This document shows, piece after piece, positions 1 to 9,091 of a DNA stretch of 64,000 bases. The stretch covers positions 62,001 to 126,000 of the forward strand of contig NZ_JAHEHX010000003.1 in assembly GCF_024639685.1 (NCBI RefSeq), read 5' to 3'. The notes under the pieces were generated by a model. The model saw only the letters and a list, made by a program, of their open reading frames with translations. It did not search any database and was not told the origin of the DNA. The position numbers and the translations under genes were made by a program. The stretch comes from Polaribacter sp. (GTDB lineage: Bacteria > Bacteroidota > Bacteroidia > Flavobacteriales > Flavobacteriaceae). Each line of letters starts with the position of its first letter. Positions within the stretch are counted from its first letter, which is position 1.

Positions 1-1
1 A

Positions 2-610
2 ATGTTGGCAAACCCAAATACGGTTTGTGTTGATATGCGAAATCATTACGAAAGTGAAATTGGGCATTTTGATGGAGCTGTAACTCCAGATGTAGATACC
101 TTTCGTGATTCGTTAGATATTATAGAAGAAGACTTAAAAGACAACAAAGAGGATAAAAATCTATTGATGTATTGTACAGGAGGTATTCGTTGTGAGAAAG
201 CCTCTGCATACTATAAGCATAAAGGATTTAAAAATGTGTTTCAGTTAGAAGGTGGTATTATAGAATACACACGTCAAGTAAACGAAGAAGGCATAGAAAA
301 TAAATTTATAGGTAAAAACTTTGTGTTCGATCATAGAAGAGCAGAGAAAATTACAGATCATGTAGTTGCAAATTGTCATCAATGTGGAAAACCTTGTGAT
401 ACGCATACCAATTGTGCAAATGAAGGATGTCATTTGTTATTTATTCAGTGTGATGAGTGTTCAGAAAAAATGGAAAACACCTGTTCTACAAGTTGCCAAG
501 AAATTATTTATTTACCTTATGAAGCGCAAAAAGAACTTCGAAAAGGCAAACACGCGAGTAATAAAATTTTTAAGAAAGGGAGAAGTAAGGTTCTAAAATA
601 CAAGAACTAA
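2..610 (+). CDS. trhO: tRNA uridine(34) hydroxylase TrhO, 3' part
   Basis: This is the C-terminal two thirds of a TrhO/YceA (UPF0176) protein, which hydroxylates uridine 34 of certain tRNAs in the cytoplasm. The rhodanese domain shows the active-site loop CTGGIRCEK (Cys58 and Cys64 of the visible part). The tail carries a cysteine cluster (CHQCGKPC, then CANEGC and CDEC) typical of the longer members of the family. Full-length proteins are about 330-350 residues, so roughly 130-150 N-terminal residues lie before the window and the first visible ATG is probably internal. A strong hairpin terminator follows the stop codon, so the gene ends its transcript here. Confidence 0.9.
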   Translation: MLANPNTVCVDMRNHYESEIGHFDGAVTPDVDTFRDSLDIIEEDLKDNKEDKNLLMYCTGGIRCEKASAYYKHKGFKNVFQLEGGIIEYTRQVNEEGIENKFIGKNFVFDHRRAEKITDHVVANCHQCGKPCDTHTNCANEGCHLLFIQCDECSEKMENTCSTSCQEIIYLPYEAQKELRKGKHASNKIFKKGRSKVLKYKN

Positions 611-964
611 TTTCTTAAATAATATAGCAAAAAAGACCTCATATGAGGTTTTTTTTATGCGAATCAGCAAATACTAATTCGTTTACTACGAATTCTAATT
701 TAGATATTTATTAAGAAAATAAAGGCTATAATTTAGGTGTATAATTAAAGAAAAATAAAGAAGATTTATGTTGAAAAAGCTATTTTTTCATTCTTTAAGA
801 ATACGTATATTTACGAAATAGATAAGATTAGGTGCAAACATTGTATAAGCCTGATTATCAAATTATGAATCATACGTTTTCTAGCAAATTAGCCTATTAT
901 CAAGGTCCATATTTACTAAGTAGTATTAGTAAAAGCTAAGAACGGAAAAAAATATATATTTTAC
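611..964. other. 354-bp intergenic region between trhO and ricT
   Basis: Apart from the terminator at its start I see no convincing gene. There is a small inverted repeat AATTCG/CGAATT with a 7-base loop (676-694). Two tiny open frames (17 codons from 768, 24 codons from 865) have no recognisable protein and no clear ribosome binding site. No TAnnTTTG promoter box was found, so the ricT promoter is unplaced. Confidence 0.6.
629..656 (+). terminator. Rho-independent terminator after trhO
   Basis: A perfect self-complementary stem ACCTCAT/ATGAGGT (636-649) is preceded by an A-run and followed by eight T residues. It lies about 25 bases after the trhO stop codon. Confidence 0.85.
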
Positions 965-2308
965 ATGGCATGTGGAAGTTGTGGTACAACAGAAAATGGA
1001 GTACCAAAGGGTTGTAAAAGTAATGGTAATTGTGGCACAGGAACTTGTGTAAGTGGAAGTGAAAAACTAGCTGTTTTCGATTGGCTTTCGAATATGAAAT
1101 TACCAAGTGGGCAAGAGAGTTATAATATTTTTGAAGTACGTTTTAAAAACGGAAGAAAACACTTTTATAAAAATGTAGATAATTTACCCTTAACTATGGG
1201 TGATATTATTGCAGTAGAGGGTTCTCCAGGTCATGATATTGGTACAATTTCTTTAGCAGGTGAATTGGTAAAAGTGCAAATGAAAAAACGCAAAATTACT
1301 GAAGATCATGAAAATGTTAAGAAAATATATAGAAAAGCTACTCAAAGAGATATAGACGTATGGCAAGTTGCTAGAGCTAAAGAAGAAGAAACGCAAAAAA
1401 GAGGTAGAGAAATTTTAGGAAAGCTTGGTTTACAAATGAAGCTCTCTGATGTAGAATATCAAGGAGATGGAAACAAAGCAACTTTTTACTACACAGCAGA
1501 TGCTAGAGTAGATTTTAGACAATTAATTAGAGATTTAGCAGGCGCGTTTTCCATTAGAGTAGAAATGAAACAAGTTGGCGCTAGACAAGAAGCTGCAAGG
1601 TTAGGTGGTGTTGGTTCTTGTGGGAGAGAATTATGCTGTTCTACTTGGTTGACAGATTTTAGAAAAGTAAGTACATCTGCAGCAAGGTATCAACAATTAT
1701 CTTTAAACCCACTAAAATTAGCAGGTCAATGTGGTAAATTAAAATGCTGTTTAAATTTTGAATTAGATACCTATTTAGATGCGTTAAAATCTTTTCCAAA
1801 ACAAGACCTTGTTTTAAAAACAGAAAAGGGTGATGCTGTCTTTGTTAAAATGGATATTTTTAAAAAGTATCTCTGGTATACCTATAAAGAAGAGCGTTTT
1901 AAATGGTTTCGTTTAACATTAGATCAAGTACAAGAAATTATAGAGCTAAATAAAAATAATGAGAAATCTGTTTCTTTAGAAGAATATGAGTCTGATTTAG
2001 AAATTGTTGAAAAAGTAAGTTTTGAAGATGCTGTAGGACAAGATAGTTTAACACGTTTTGATGCACCTAAACCAAGTAACAGAAGAAGAAATAACAGGAA
2101 TAAGAGAAAGAAAAAACCTGTTACTATAATTGCTGAAAAAACTTCGAATCAAAATAAAAATAATTCACAGAAAAGAAAGCCTAGAAATAACCCCAACCAA
2201 AATAACCCAAAAGCGGAAGGAGCCAAGCCAAATAAACCTAGAAGAAATAATAGAAATAGAAAAAACAACAAAAATCAAAATGGGAATAGTGCTAAAGAAA
2301 ACTCATAA
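965..2308 (+). CDS. ricT: RicT, PSP1-domain protein
   Basis: RicT/YaaT-type protein of the PSP1 family; in Bacillus the Ric (Y) complex carries Fe-S clusters and assists RNase Y-dependent RNA maturation. The N-terminus is cysteine rich (Cys3, 6, 17, 23, 28). The PSP1 core carries the family hallmarks GSCGRELCC (around 217-225) and CGKLKCC (256-262). From about residue 370 to 447 the protein becomes an Arg/Asn/Lys-rich low-complexity tail, likely disordered and possibly RNA binding. In Bacteroidota ricT commonly sits directly upstream of gldH, as here; the two frames overlap by 29 bases. Function in this phylum is inferred from the family, since RNase Y partners were not visible. Confidence 0.88.
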   Translation: MACGSCGTTENGVPKGCKSNGNCGTGTCVSGSEKLAVFDWLSNMKLPSGQESYNIFEVRFKNGRKHFYKNVDNLPLTMGDIIAVEGSPGHDIGTISLAGELVKVQMKKRKITEDHENVKKIYRKATQRDIDVWQVARAKEEETQKRGREILGKLGLQMKLSDVEYQGDGNKATFYYTADARVDFRQLIRDLAGAFSIRVEMKQVGARQEAARLGGVGSCGRELCCSTWLTDFRKVSTSAARYQQLSLNPLKLAGQCGKLKCCLNFELDTYLDALKSFPKQDLVLKTEKGDAVFVKMDIFKKYLWYTYKEERFKWFRLTLDQVQEIIELNKNNEKSVSLEEYESDLEIVEKVSFEDAVGQDSLTRFDAPKPSNRRRNNRNKRKKKPVTIIAEKTSNQNKNNSQKRKPRNNPNQNNPKAEGAKPNKPRRNNRNRKNNKNQNGNSAKENS

Positions 2309-2774
2309 ATTTTTTATTTTATTTCTAATTACTGTTCTGTATAGTTGCAACTCTAATATTGAGTTTACAGAATACAATACATTGCAAAATAGTAATTGGA
2401 AATCTCATGAGAAAGTCTCATTTATTTTTGAGGTGACAGATACTATTAAACCCAAAAATTTGTTTATTAATATTAGAAATAACAATAACTATCCATTTAG
2501 TAATTTATATGTTATAACTGAGTTAAAAACTCCAAATGGAGACCAAATTATAGATACTTTACACTATGCAATGACAGATGCTAAAGGAAAATTTTTAGGA
2601 AATGGCTTTGCAAACCTAATAGAAAATAAACTCTTTTATAAAGAACAAATAAAATTTGCAACCCCTGGAGAATATCAATTTAATATTCGACATGCAATGC
2701 GAAAAAATGGCCAAATAATTCCTTTAGCTCAGTTAGAAGGGATACAAGATATTGGTTTTAGTATCGAAAAATAG
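2280..2774 (+). CDS. gldH: Gliding motility lipoprotein GldH
   Basis: A 164-residue lipoprotein: a hydrophobic signal peptide ends in the lipobox LYSC with Cys23 as the lipidated residue. GldH is one of the gliding/type IX secretion accessory lipoproteins of Bacteroidota and acts in the cell envelope. The frame is open further upstream (to 2130), but only the start at ATG 2280 (or GTG 2289) gives a proper lipoprotein signal, so 2280 is used. It overlaps the end of ricT by 29 bases and is followed after 6 bases by the PBP1A gene, consistent with one transcript. Identification rests on size, lipoprotein nature, residue pattern and the ricT neighbourhood. Confidence 0.85.
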   Translation: MGIVLKKTHKFFILFLITVLYSCNSNIEFTEYNTLQNSNWKSHEKVSFIFEVTDTIKPKNLFINIRNNNNYPFSNLYVITELKTPNGDQIIDTLHYAMTDAKGKFLGNGFANLIENKLFYKEQIKFATPGEYQFNIRHAMRKNGQIIPLAQLEGIQDIGFSIEK

Positions 2775-2780
2775 TATAAA

Positions 2781-5048
2781 ATGGTAAAGGAAAAGATAAG
2801 TTTTAGAAAATATATTATCTGGTTTTGGGCACTCATTTTAGGAGGTGTTTTAATTTTGGCAGGTTTGTTTTTTACAGCCTCTATAGGTGGTTTAGGTGAT
2901 TTACCTACTTTTGAAGAATTAGAAAATCCACAAACCAATCTAGCTACCGAGGTAATTTCTTCAGATGGTGTAACCATAGGTAAGTATGCTACAGAAAATA
3001 GAACACCTGTTCATTTTAATGAATTACCTCAAAATTTGGTAAATGCATTAGTAGCTACAGAAGATGAGCGTTTTTACGACCATTCAGGTATCGATTTTAA
3101 AGGGACAGCAAGAGCTGTTTTAAAGCCAGGTAGTGGAGGTGCAAGCACAATTACACAACAATTGGCAAGAATGTTATTTACTGGTCCAAAATCTAGGAAT
3201 AAAATTAAAAGAGTACTTCAAAAAGTGAAAGAATGGGTAGTTGCTACCAAGTTAGAAAAGCAATATACCAAGCAAGAAATTATTGCGATGTATTTAAACA
3301 AATACGATTTTTTAAATCAAGCAGTAGGTATTCGTTCAGCAGCTAGAATTTACTTTGGTAAAGAACCAAAAGAGTTAGAAATTCATGAATCTGCAATGTT
3401 GGTGGGTATGCTTAAAAACTCTTCATATTTTAATCCATTAAGAAGGGAAGCATTAGTAAAACAAAGAAGAAATGTTGTTTTATTACAGATGACGAAAAAT
3501 GATTTTATTACAGAAGAGGAAAAGAAAAGTTTACAACAATTACCTTTAGAATTAAATTATACTCCAGAAAGTCATGATGAAGGATACGCTACTTATTTTA
3601 GAGCACACTTGCAAAAATTGATGCGTACTTGGGTAAAAAATTATCCAAAACCAAATGGAGAGGAATACAACATTTTTAAAGATGGCTTAAAAATTTATGT
3701 TACTATAGATTCTCGAATGCAAAAATATGCAGAAGAGGCAGTTACAGAACATATGGCTAATTTACAATCCTATTTTTTTAAAGAGCAAAAATACAATAGA
3801 ACTGCTCCTTTTTACGATTTAGAAAAAGAGCAAATTGATAGAATTTATCAAAGAGCAAAAAGAAACTCAGATCGTTATAAGCGTTTAAAAGCTGTTGGAA
3901 AAACAACCAAAGAGATAAATAAAATATTTAGCACTAAGACAAAAATGAAAGTCTTTTCGTGGAAAGGGGTTAGAGATACTGTAATGTCTCCTAATGACTC
4001 TATTAGGTACTACAAACATTTTCTACGTTCTGGATTATTATCAATAACACCAGAAACAGGTCATATAAAAGCTTGGGTTGGTGGTATTAATAATAAATTC
4101 TTTAAATACGATGCTGTAGCACAACAAAAAAGACAGGTAGGTTCAACATTTAAGCCATTTGTATATGCAACAGCTATTAACCAATTAAGAATGTCTCCCT
4201 GTGACAAATTACCAAACATACGCTATACTATACCCAAAGGTAAATATGGAATTCCAGAAGCTTGGACACCAGATAATTCTTCAGAAAAATATGGAGGTAT
4301 GCTTACTTTAAAAGAGGGTTTAGCAGGATCTATAAATACAATTTCAGCAAATTTAATAGATAAAGTAGCTCCAGAAAATGTTGTTCGTCTAGCAAAAGCT
4401 TCGGGGATAGAAACGAACATAAGAGCCAACCCATCTATAGCTTTAGGTGCAGTAGACTTGTCTTTATTAGAAATGGTAAGTGCCTATAGTACTTTTGCAA
4501 ACAGAGGCTTACGAGTAAAACCAATGATTATCACTCGAATAGAAGACAAAAACGGTACAGTTTTAAAAGACTTTGTTTCTGAAACACAAGAGGTACTGAG
4601 TGAAGAGTCTGCGTACGTAATTTTAAATCTATTAGAAGGAGTTACACAATCTGGTTCTGGTATAAGGTTGAGAACAGACTGGTCTTCAGGAGGTGGAGCT
4701 GTTACTGGGTTCCCTTATAATTTTACAAATCCTATTGCTGGTAAAACAGGAACAACTCAAAATCAATCTGATGGTTGGTTTATGGGTATTGTACCTAATT
4801 TAGCCACTGGTGTTTGGACAGGAGGTGAAGATAGAGCAACTCATTTTGCTGGTATTGCAAAAGGCCAAGGAGCTACAATGTCTCTCCCAACTTGGGCTCT
4901 TTTTATGAAAAAATGTTATGCAGATGAATCGTTAAACATTAGTGTGGAAGAGTTTGAAAAACCAGAACAACTTACTATAGATATTAATTGTAATAAAATA
5001 GAGGAAGAGGATATACAGAAACTTCCAGAAGATGACACAGATTTTTAA
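2781..5048 (+). CDS. Class A penicillin-binding protein (PBP1A)
   Basis: Bifunctional peptidoglycan synthase of 755 residues. One membrane anchor (about 11-33) is followed by a GT51 glycosyltransferase with EDERFYDH (catalytic Glu94) and GASTITQQLAR. The C-terminal transpeptidase has all three motifs: SxxK at Ser455-Lys458 (GSTFKP), SxN at Ser517-Asn519, and KTGTT from Lys655. It polymerises glycan strands and crosslinks peptides at the outer face of the inner membrane. It closes the ricT-gldH-PBP set; the next gene starts 21 bases later. No key residue is missing. Confidence 0.95.
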   Translation: MVKEKISFRKYIIWFWALILGGVLILAGLFFTASIGGLGDLPTFEELENPQTNLATEVISSDGVTIGKYATENRTPVHFNELPQNLVNALVATEDERFYDHSGIDFKGTARAVLKPGSGGASTITQQLARMLFTGPKSRNKIKRVLQKVKEWVVATKLEKQYTKQEIIAMYLNKYDFLNQAVGIRSAARIYFGKEPKELEIHESAMLVGMLKNSSYFNPLRREALVKQRRNVVLLQMTKNDFITEEEKKSLQQLPLELNYTPESHDEGYATYFRAHLQKLMRTWVKNYPKPNGEEYNIFKDGLKIYVTIDSRMQKYAEEAVTEHMANLQSYFFKEQKYNRTAPFYDLEKEQIDRIYQRAKRNSDRYKRLKAVGKTTKEINKIFSTKTKMKVFSWKGVRDTVMSPNDSIRYYKHFLRSGLLSITPETGHIKAWVGGINNKFFKYDAVAQQKRQVGSTFKPFVYATAINQLRMSPCDKLPNIRYTIPKGKYGIPEAWTPDNSSEKYGGMLTLKEGLAGSINTISANLIDKVAPENVVRLAKASGIETNIRANPSIALGAVDLSLLEMVSAYSTFANRGLRVKPMIITRIEDKNGTVLKDFVSETQEVLSEESAYVILNLLEGVTQSGSGIRLRTDWSSGGGAVTGFPYNFTNPIAGKTGTTQNQSDGWFMGIVPNLATGVWTGGEDRATHFAGIAKGQGATMSLPTWALFMKKCYADESLNISVEEFEKPEQLTIDINCNKIEEEDIQKLPEDDTDF

Positions 5049-5069
5049 GAATTTTTTAAAAATATTGCT

Positions 5070-5771
5070 ATGATTAACAAAAAAGTAAAAAATGTACAAG
5101 AGGCTTTAAAAGGTGTAAAAGACAACATGACTTTAATGTTGGGTGGTTTTGGACTTTGTGGTATTCCTGAAAACGCCATTTTGGAATTAGTAAATTTAAA
5201 TGTTAAAGACGTTACTTGTATATCTAATAATGCAGGTGTAGATGATTTTGGATTAGGTTTGTTGCTACAAAACAAACAAATAAAAAAAATGATTTCCTCT
5301 TATGTAGGAGAAAACGATGAGTTTGAGCGTCAAATGTTGTCTGGTGAACTAGAAGTAGAATTAACTCCACAAGGAACTTTGGCTGAAAAATGTAGGGCTG
5401 CACAAGCCGGATTTCCTGCTTTTTATACCCCTGCTGGCTATGGTACAGAAGTAGCTGAAGGTAAAGAAACAAGAGAATTTGTTGGTAAAATGTATGTTTT
5501 AGAGCCCGCTTTTAAAGCAGATTTTGCTTTTGTAAAAGCTTGGAAAGGAGATGCTGCAGGGAATTTAGTCTTTAAAGGAACATCTAGAAATTTTAATCCC
5601 AATATGTGTGGTGCAGCAAAAATAACAGTTGTTGAGGTAGAAGAATTGGTAGAGGTTGGTGCTTTAGATCCTAACCATATTCACATTCCAGGAATTTTTG
5701 TTCAGAGAATTTTTCAAGGGACTAATTATGAAAAGAGAATTGAGCAAAGAACAGTAAGACAAAAAAAGTAA
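5070..5771 (+). CDS. scoA: 3-oxoacid CoA-transferase, subunit A
   Basis: Alpha subunit of a succinyl-CoA:3-ketoacid CoA-transferase (SCOT type), which moves CoA between succinate and acetoacetate. The N-terminal glycine-rich signature [10 protein letters not shown] (25-34) and the [11 protein letters not shown] region match the family, and 233 residues is the normal length. It is followed after 2 bases by subunit B, so the pair is cotranscribed. Acetoacetate use or ketogenic amino-acid breakdown is the usual role; exact acid specificity cannot be read from sequence. Confidence 0.93.
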   Translation: MINKKVKNVQEALKGVKDNMTLMLGGFGLCGIPENAILELVNLNVKDVTCISNNAGVDDFGLGLLLQNKQIKKMISSYVGENDEFERQMLSGELEVELTPQGTLAEKCRAAQAGFPAFYTPAGYGTEVAEGKETREFVGKMYVLEPAFKADFAFVKAWKGDAAGNLVFKGTSRNFNPNMCGAAKITVVEVEELVEVGALDPNHIHIPGIFVQRIFQGTNYEKRIEQRTVRQKK

Positions 5772-5773
5772 GT

Positions 5774-6430
5774 ATGGCTTTAGATAAAAATGGAATTGCA
5801 AAACGAATTGCGCAAGAAGTTCAAGATGGTTTTTATGTAAATCTAGGTATAGGTATACCAACTTTAGTCGCCAATTACGTAAGAGAAGATATTGAGGTTG
5901 AGTTTCAATCAGAAAATGGTGTCTTAGGTATGGGACCTTTTCCTTTTGATGGTGAAGAAGATGCAGATATTATAAATGCAGGAAAACAAACTATTACTAC
6001 AATGCCTGGTGCTAGTTTTTTTGACTCTGCAACCAGTTTTGCTATGATTCGTGGCAAGCATGTAGATTTAACAATTTTAGGAGCAATGGAAGTTGCAGAA
6101 AATGGAGATATTGCCAACTGGAAAATACCAGATAAAATGGTAAAAGGTATGGGTGGTGCCATGGATTTAGTAGCTTCTGCAGAGAATATTATTGTGGCAA
6201 TGATGCACTCTAATAAAAGAGGTGAATCTAAGATTTTAAAACAGTGTTCTTTACCATTAACAGGGGTAGGCTGTGTAACAAAGGTAGTAACTAATTTAGC
6301 CTTTTTAGAAGTTAAAAATAACGCTTTTCATTTGTTAGAAAGAGCTCCAGGAGTTTCTGTAGAAGAGATTCAAAAAGCCACAGAAGGTACTTTAGTGGTT
6401 CATGGTGATATACCCGAAATGATGATTTAG
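5774..6430 (+). CDS. scoB: 3-oxoacid CoA-transferase, subunit B
   Basis: Beta subunit of the same CoA-transferase; it carries the catalytic glutamate in SENGVLGMG (Glu47), which forms the glutamyl-CoA thioester intermediate. At 218 residues it is full length. It starts 2 bases after subunit A and is followed 1 base later by two small membrane-protein genes that may ride on the same transcript. Confidence 0.93.
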   Translation: MALDKNGIAKRIAQEVQDGFYVNLGIGIPTLVANYVREDIEVEFQSENGVLGMGPFPFDGEEDADIINAGKQTITTMPGASFFDSATSFAMIRGKHVDLTILGAMEVAENGDIANWKIPDKMVKGMGGAMDLVASAENIIVAMMHSNKRGESKILKQCSLPLTGVGCVTKVVTNLAFLEVKNNAFHLLERAPGVSVEEIQKATEGTLVVHGDIPEMMI

Positions 6431-6431
6431 T

Positions 6432-6641
6432 ATGAATCAATTAAAATTTATCATACCTTTTCTTTTTGGATTAATTATATATAGAATACTTGGTTTTGAA
6501 CTTAATTTTTATACGATAATTATTAATTTTGGATTAGCTTATGTATTAGCTCCAAAATTTAAAATTATTCAAAAACAGCATGGAGAGGAAGAGCAAATGA
6601 AATGGTTGTTTTTCAAAAAACTAATTAATAAAAAGCTATGA
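6432..6641 (+). CDS. Small membrane protein, tandem paralogue 1
   Basis: A 69-residue protein of unknown function with two hydrophobic segments (about 5-20 and 24-41) and a basic C-terminus. It shares the pattern LAYVLAPK....Q...GEEEQMKWLFFKK with the next gene (LAFVLSPR....QNGVKTQITWLFLKE), so the two look like a tandem duplication. It begins 1 base after scoB. I know of no function for this family. Confidence 0.6.
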   Translation: MNQLKFIIPFLFGLIIYRILGFELNFYTIIINFGLAYVLAPKFKIIQKQHGEEEQMKWLFFKKLINKKL

Positions 6642-6650
6642 TCTTCTAAG

Positions 6651-6875
6651 ATGAAAAAAATAGCACATTATCAAAGATTAATTTTTTTATTCGTTTTCTT
6701 GTTAACCTACATAATTGCTTATTTCTGTATGTTAAAAAACCCAACGTTAAGAACCATTTTTTCGATTACATTGGCTTTTGTTTTATCGCCAAGAAAAAAG
6801 AGAATTGAAACACAAAATGGTGTGAAGACACAAATAACTTGGCTTTTTTTGAAAGAACCAATAATCATAGATTAA
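6651..6875 (+). CDS. Small membrane protein, tandem paralogue 2
   Basis: A 74-residue protein with two hydrophobic segments (about 10-27 and 32-46) followed by a basic stretch SPRKKR and a conserved TWLFLKEP ending. It is clearly related to the preceding protein and starts 9 bases after it. Such pairs may be small inner-membrane proteins with cytoplasmic tails; no function is assigned. Confidence 0.6.
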   Translation: MKKIAHYQRLIFLFVFLLTYIIAYFCMLKNPTLRTIFSITLAFVLSPRKKRIETQNGVKTQITWLFLKEPIIID

Positions 6876-6947
6876 TAATTAAAAGAATGATTTCTCTTTT
6901 CCTGTAGACAAATTTGAAAAAGGGTTAAAGAATTAAAAAAGAGGTAA

Positions 6948-7709
6948 ATGAAAATAATATCATATAACGTAAATGGAATTAGAGCAGCAATAAAAAAAGG
7001 TTTTTTAGATTGGTTAACGGCAGCAAGTCCAGATGTAATTTGTATTCAAGAAACCAAAGCACATAAAGAACAACTAGATTTAACCTTATTTGAAGAAGCG
7101 GGTTATCCTTATCACTATTGGTTTTCTGCACAAAAAAAAGGCTATTCATCTGTAGCTATTTTGTGTAAACAAAAACCAAATCATATTGAATATGGAACAG
7201 GGATTGAGTCTATGGATTTTGAAGGTAGAAATTTACGAGTAGATTTTGATGAGGTTTCTATTATGAGTCTGTATTTACCCTCAGGAACAAATTTAGGTAG
7301 ATTGAATTTTAAACTAAATTATATGGATGAATTCCAAGAATACATCAATAATTTAAAAGAAGAAATTCCCAATTTAGTAGTTTGTGGAGATTATAATATT
7401 TGTCATGAAGAAATAGACATTCACAACCCAAAAATGAAAGGAGTTTCTGGTTTTTTACCAGAAGAAAGAACTTGGATAGGAGATTTCATCTACAGTGGTT
7501 TTGTAGATAGTTTTCGTCACTTAAACAAAGATGTTCAACAATTTTCTTGGTGGAGTTATAGAGCCAACGCAAGAGCCAATAACAAAGGTTGGAGGTTAGA
7601 TTACGCCATGGTTTCACAACCCTTAGAAGATAAAATTAGTCGTGCTTATATTTTACCAGAAGCTAAACATTCAGATCACTGTCCTATAGCTGTAGAATTA
7701 GATATATAA
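6948..7709 (+). CDS. xth: Exodeoxyribonuclease III (AP endonuclease)
   Basis: Cytoplasmic base-excision-repair nuclease of the exonuclease III/AP-endonuclease family, 253 residues. Active-site residues are in place: Asn7 in YNVNGIR, Glu35 in IQETK, Asp148 and Asn150 in GDYNI, Asp218 in RLDYAMVS, and the Asp243-His244 pair in HSDHCP. The gene follows a 72-base spacer and is followed 5 bases later by a lytic transglycosylase gene. Confidence 0.95.
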   Translation: MKIISYNVNGIRAAIKKGFLDWLTAASPDVICIQETKAHKEQLDLTLFEEAGYPYHYWFSAQKKGYSSVAILCKQKPNHIEYGTGIESMDFEGRNLRVDFDEVSIMSLYLPSGTNLGRLNFKLNYMDEFQEYINNLKEEIPNLVVCGDYNICHEEIDIHNPKMKGVSGFLPEERTWIGDFIYSGFVDSFRHLNKDVQQFSWWSYRANARANNKGWRLDYAMVSQPLEDKISRAYILPEAKHSDHCPIAVELDI

Positions 7710-7714
7710 AATTT

Positions 7715-9022
7715 ATGAGGTTATTTTTATTCTTTCTATTAATTAGTATTTCGGCTTTTGCGCATAAAAAAAAAGACGCTCTTTTAATTCTACAAGGAGA
7801 TACTGTTATTGCCACAAAAATTGATACTGTTGAAATTAAAAACCAAGACTTCTTTACAGATAATGATTTAAAAGTTATCGATAGTTTATTGGTAGACTAT
7901 AAATTTAGTTCTCCTCTAATTGATACTTTAGAGTATGTGCTTGATGATAAAGATGTTATTGGGAATACAATAAAAGTACTTACTACAGATTTATTAAAAG
8001 AACGATTGTCTAACTTAAATGACAATACGCCTTTTAATTTAGCTTATAACCCTGCTTTAGAGAAAGTAATCAATAGCTATCTGTTATACAGAAAAAAATA
8101 TTACCCTGCATTAATGGCAAAAGCAAAGTATTACTTTCCGATGTTTGAGCAATATCTCGATCAATATGACATTCCTTTAGAAATGAAATATCTAGCGATT
8201 GTAGAGTCTGCGTTAAGGCCAAAGGTTAGGTCTAGAGTTGGGGCTTCTGGTTTATGGCAATTTATGTATGGAACAGGCAAACAGTTTGATTTAAAACTGA
8301 GTTCTTATGTAGATGAAAGGTTTGATCCTGTAAAAGCAACTGTTGCAGCTTGTAAATATTTAAGTCAATTGTATGGTGTTTTAGGAGATTGGGATTTGGC
8401 CTTAGCAGCTTATAACTCTGGGCCTGGTAATGTTTCTAAAGCCATAAAAAGATCGGGAGGATATAAAAATTATTGGAACATAAGACCATTTTTGCCGAAC
8501 GAAACAGCAGGTTATGTTCCTGCTTTTTATGCTACTATGTATATTTTTGAATATGCAAAACATCATCAAATATATTCAGAATTACCAAAGTTTTTTAAAT
8601 TTCAGACAGATACAGTTCGTGTAAAAAGAACCATTTCTTTCGATCAGATTTCAGAAACAATTAATGTAGATGAAGAGGTTTTAATTTTTTTAAATCCTGC
8701 TTATAAATTAAACATTATTCCCTTTGTAGTAGGCAGAGATTATGCGCTTCGGTTACCAAGTGCTAAAGTTATTGACTTTTTAGATAAAGAAAAAGAATTA
8801 TATGCGTTAGCAGATGCAGATGATGCAAAAAGAGAAAAGCCGTTACCAAGGTATTTTGAAATGGATAAGCGAATTCGTTATAAAGTTAAAAGTGGTGATT
8901 ATTTGGGTAAAATTGCAAATAAATTTGGAGTTAGAGTTAGTAGTATTAAAAGTTGGAATCGTCTAAAAAATAGTAACTTAAAAATAGGACAAAGGTTATA
9001 TATTTATCCGAAAAGAATTTAA
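7715..9022 (+). CDS. MltD-like lytic transglycosylase with LysM domain
   Basis: Secreted cell-wall enzyme of 435 residues. A short signal peptide (1-16) is followed by a catalytic SLT domain with Glu164 in AIVESALRP and the motifs GASGLWQF and ALAAYNSGPG. A single C-terminal LysM (about 388-432; YKVKSGDYLGKIA) would bind peptidoglycan. It cleaves glycan strands to 1,6-anhydro ends. E. coli MltD has two LysM repeats; this one has one. Confidence 0.92.
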   Translation: MRLFLFFLLISISAFAHKKKDALLILQGDTVIATKIDTVEIKNQDFFTDNDLKVIDSLLVDYKFSSPLIDTLEYVLDDKDVIGNTIKVLTTDLLKERLSNLNDNTPFNLAYNPALEKVINSYLLYRKKYYPALMAKAKYYFPMFEQYLDQYDIPLEMKYLAIVESALRPKVRSRVGASGLWQFMYGTGKQFDLKLSSYVDERFDPVKATVAACKYLSQLYGVLGDWDLALAAYNSGPGNVSKAIKRSGGYKNYWNIRPFLPNETAGYVPAFYATMYIFEYAKHHQIYSELPKFFKFQTDTVRVKRTISFDQISETINVDEEVLIFLNPAYKLNIIPFVVGRDYALRLPSAKVIDFLDKEKELYALADADDAKREKPLPRYFEMDKRIRYKVKSGDYLGKIANKFGVRVSSIKSWNRLKNSNLKIGQRLYIYPKRI

Positions 9023-9091
9023 TAAAAATACCTTTATCGTTTTTTTGGAATAATCTTTGATAATCTATTTAAAATTAAAAAAAATAATTCA

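Noticed and set aside
865..939. 24-codon open frame upstream of ricT
   Set aside because: No recognisable protein, no clear ribosome binding site and no promoter box; kept only as a remark on the intergenic region.
2210..2300. Repeat-like AT-rich stretch at the end of ricT as a tandem DNA repeat
   Set aside because: It is codon bias of an Asn/Lys/Arg-rich tail; no repeating unit of fixed length was found.
5905..6162. Long minus-strand open frame inside scoB
   Set aside because: It is the antisense shadow of a well-conserved enzyme gene and has no family features.
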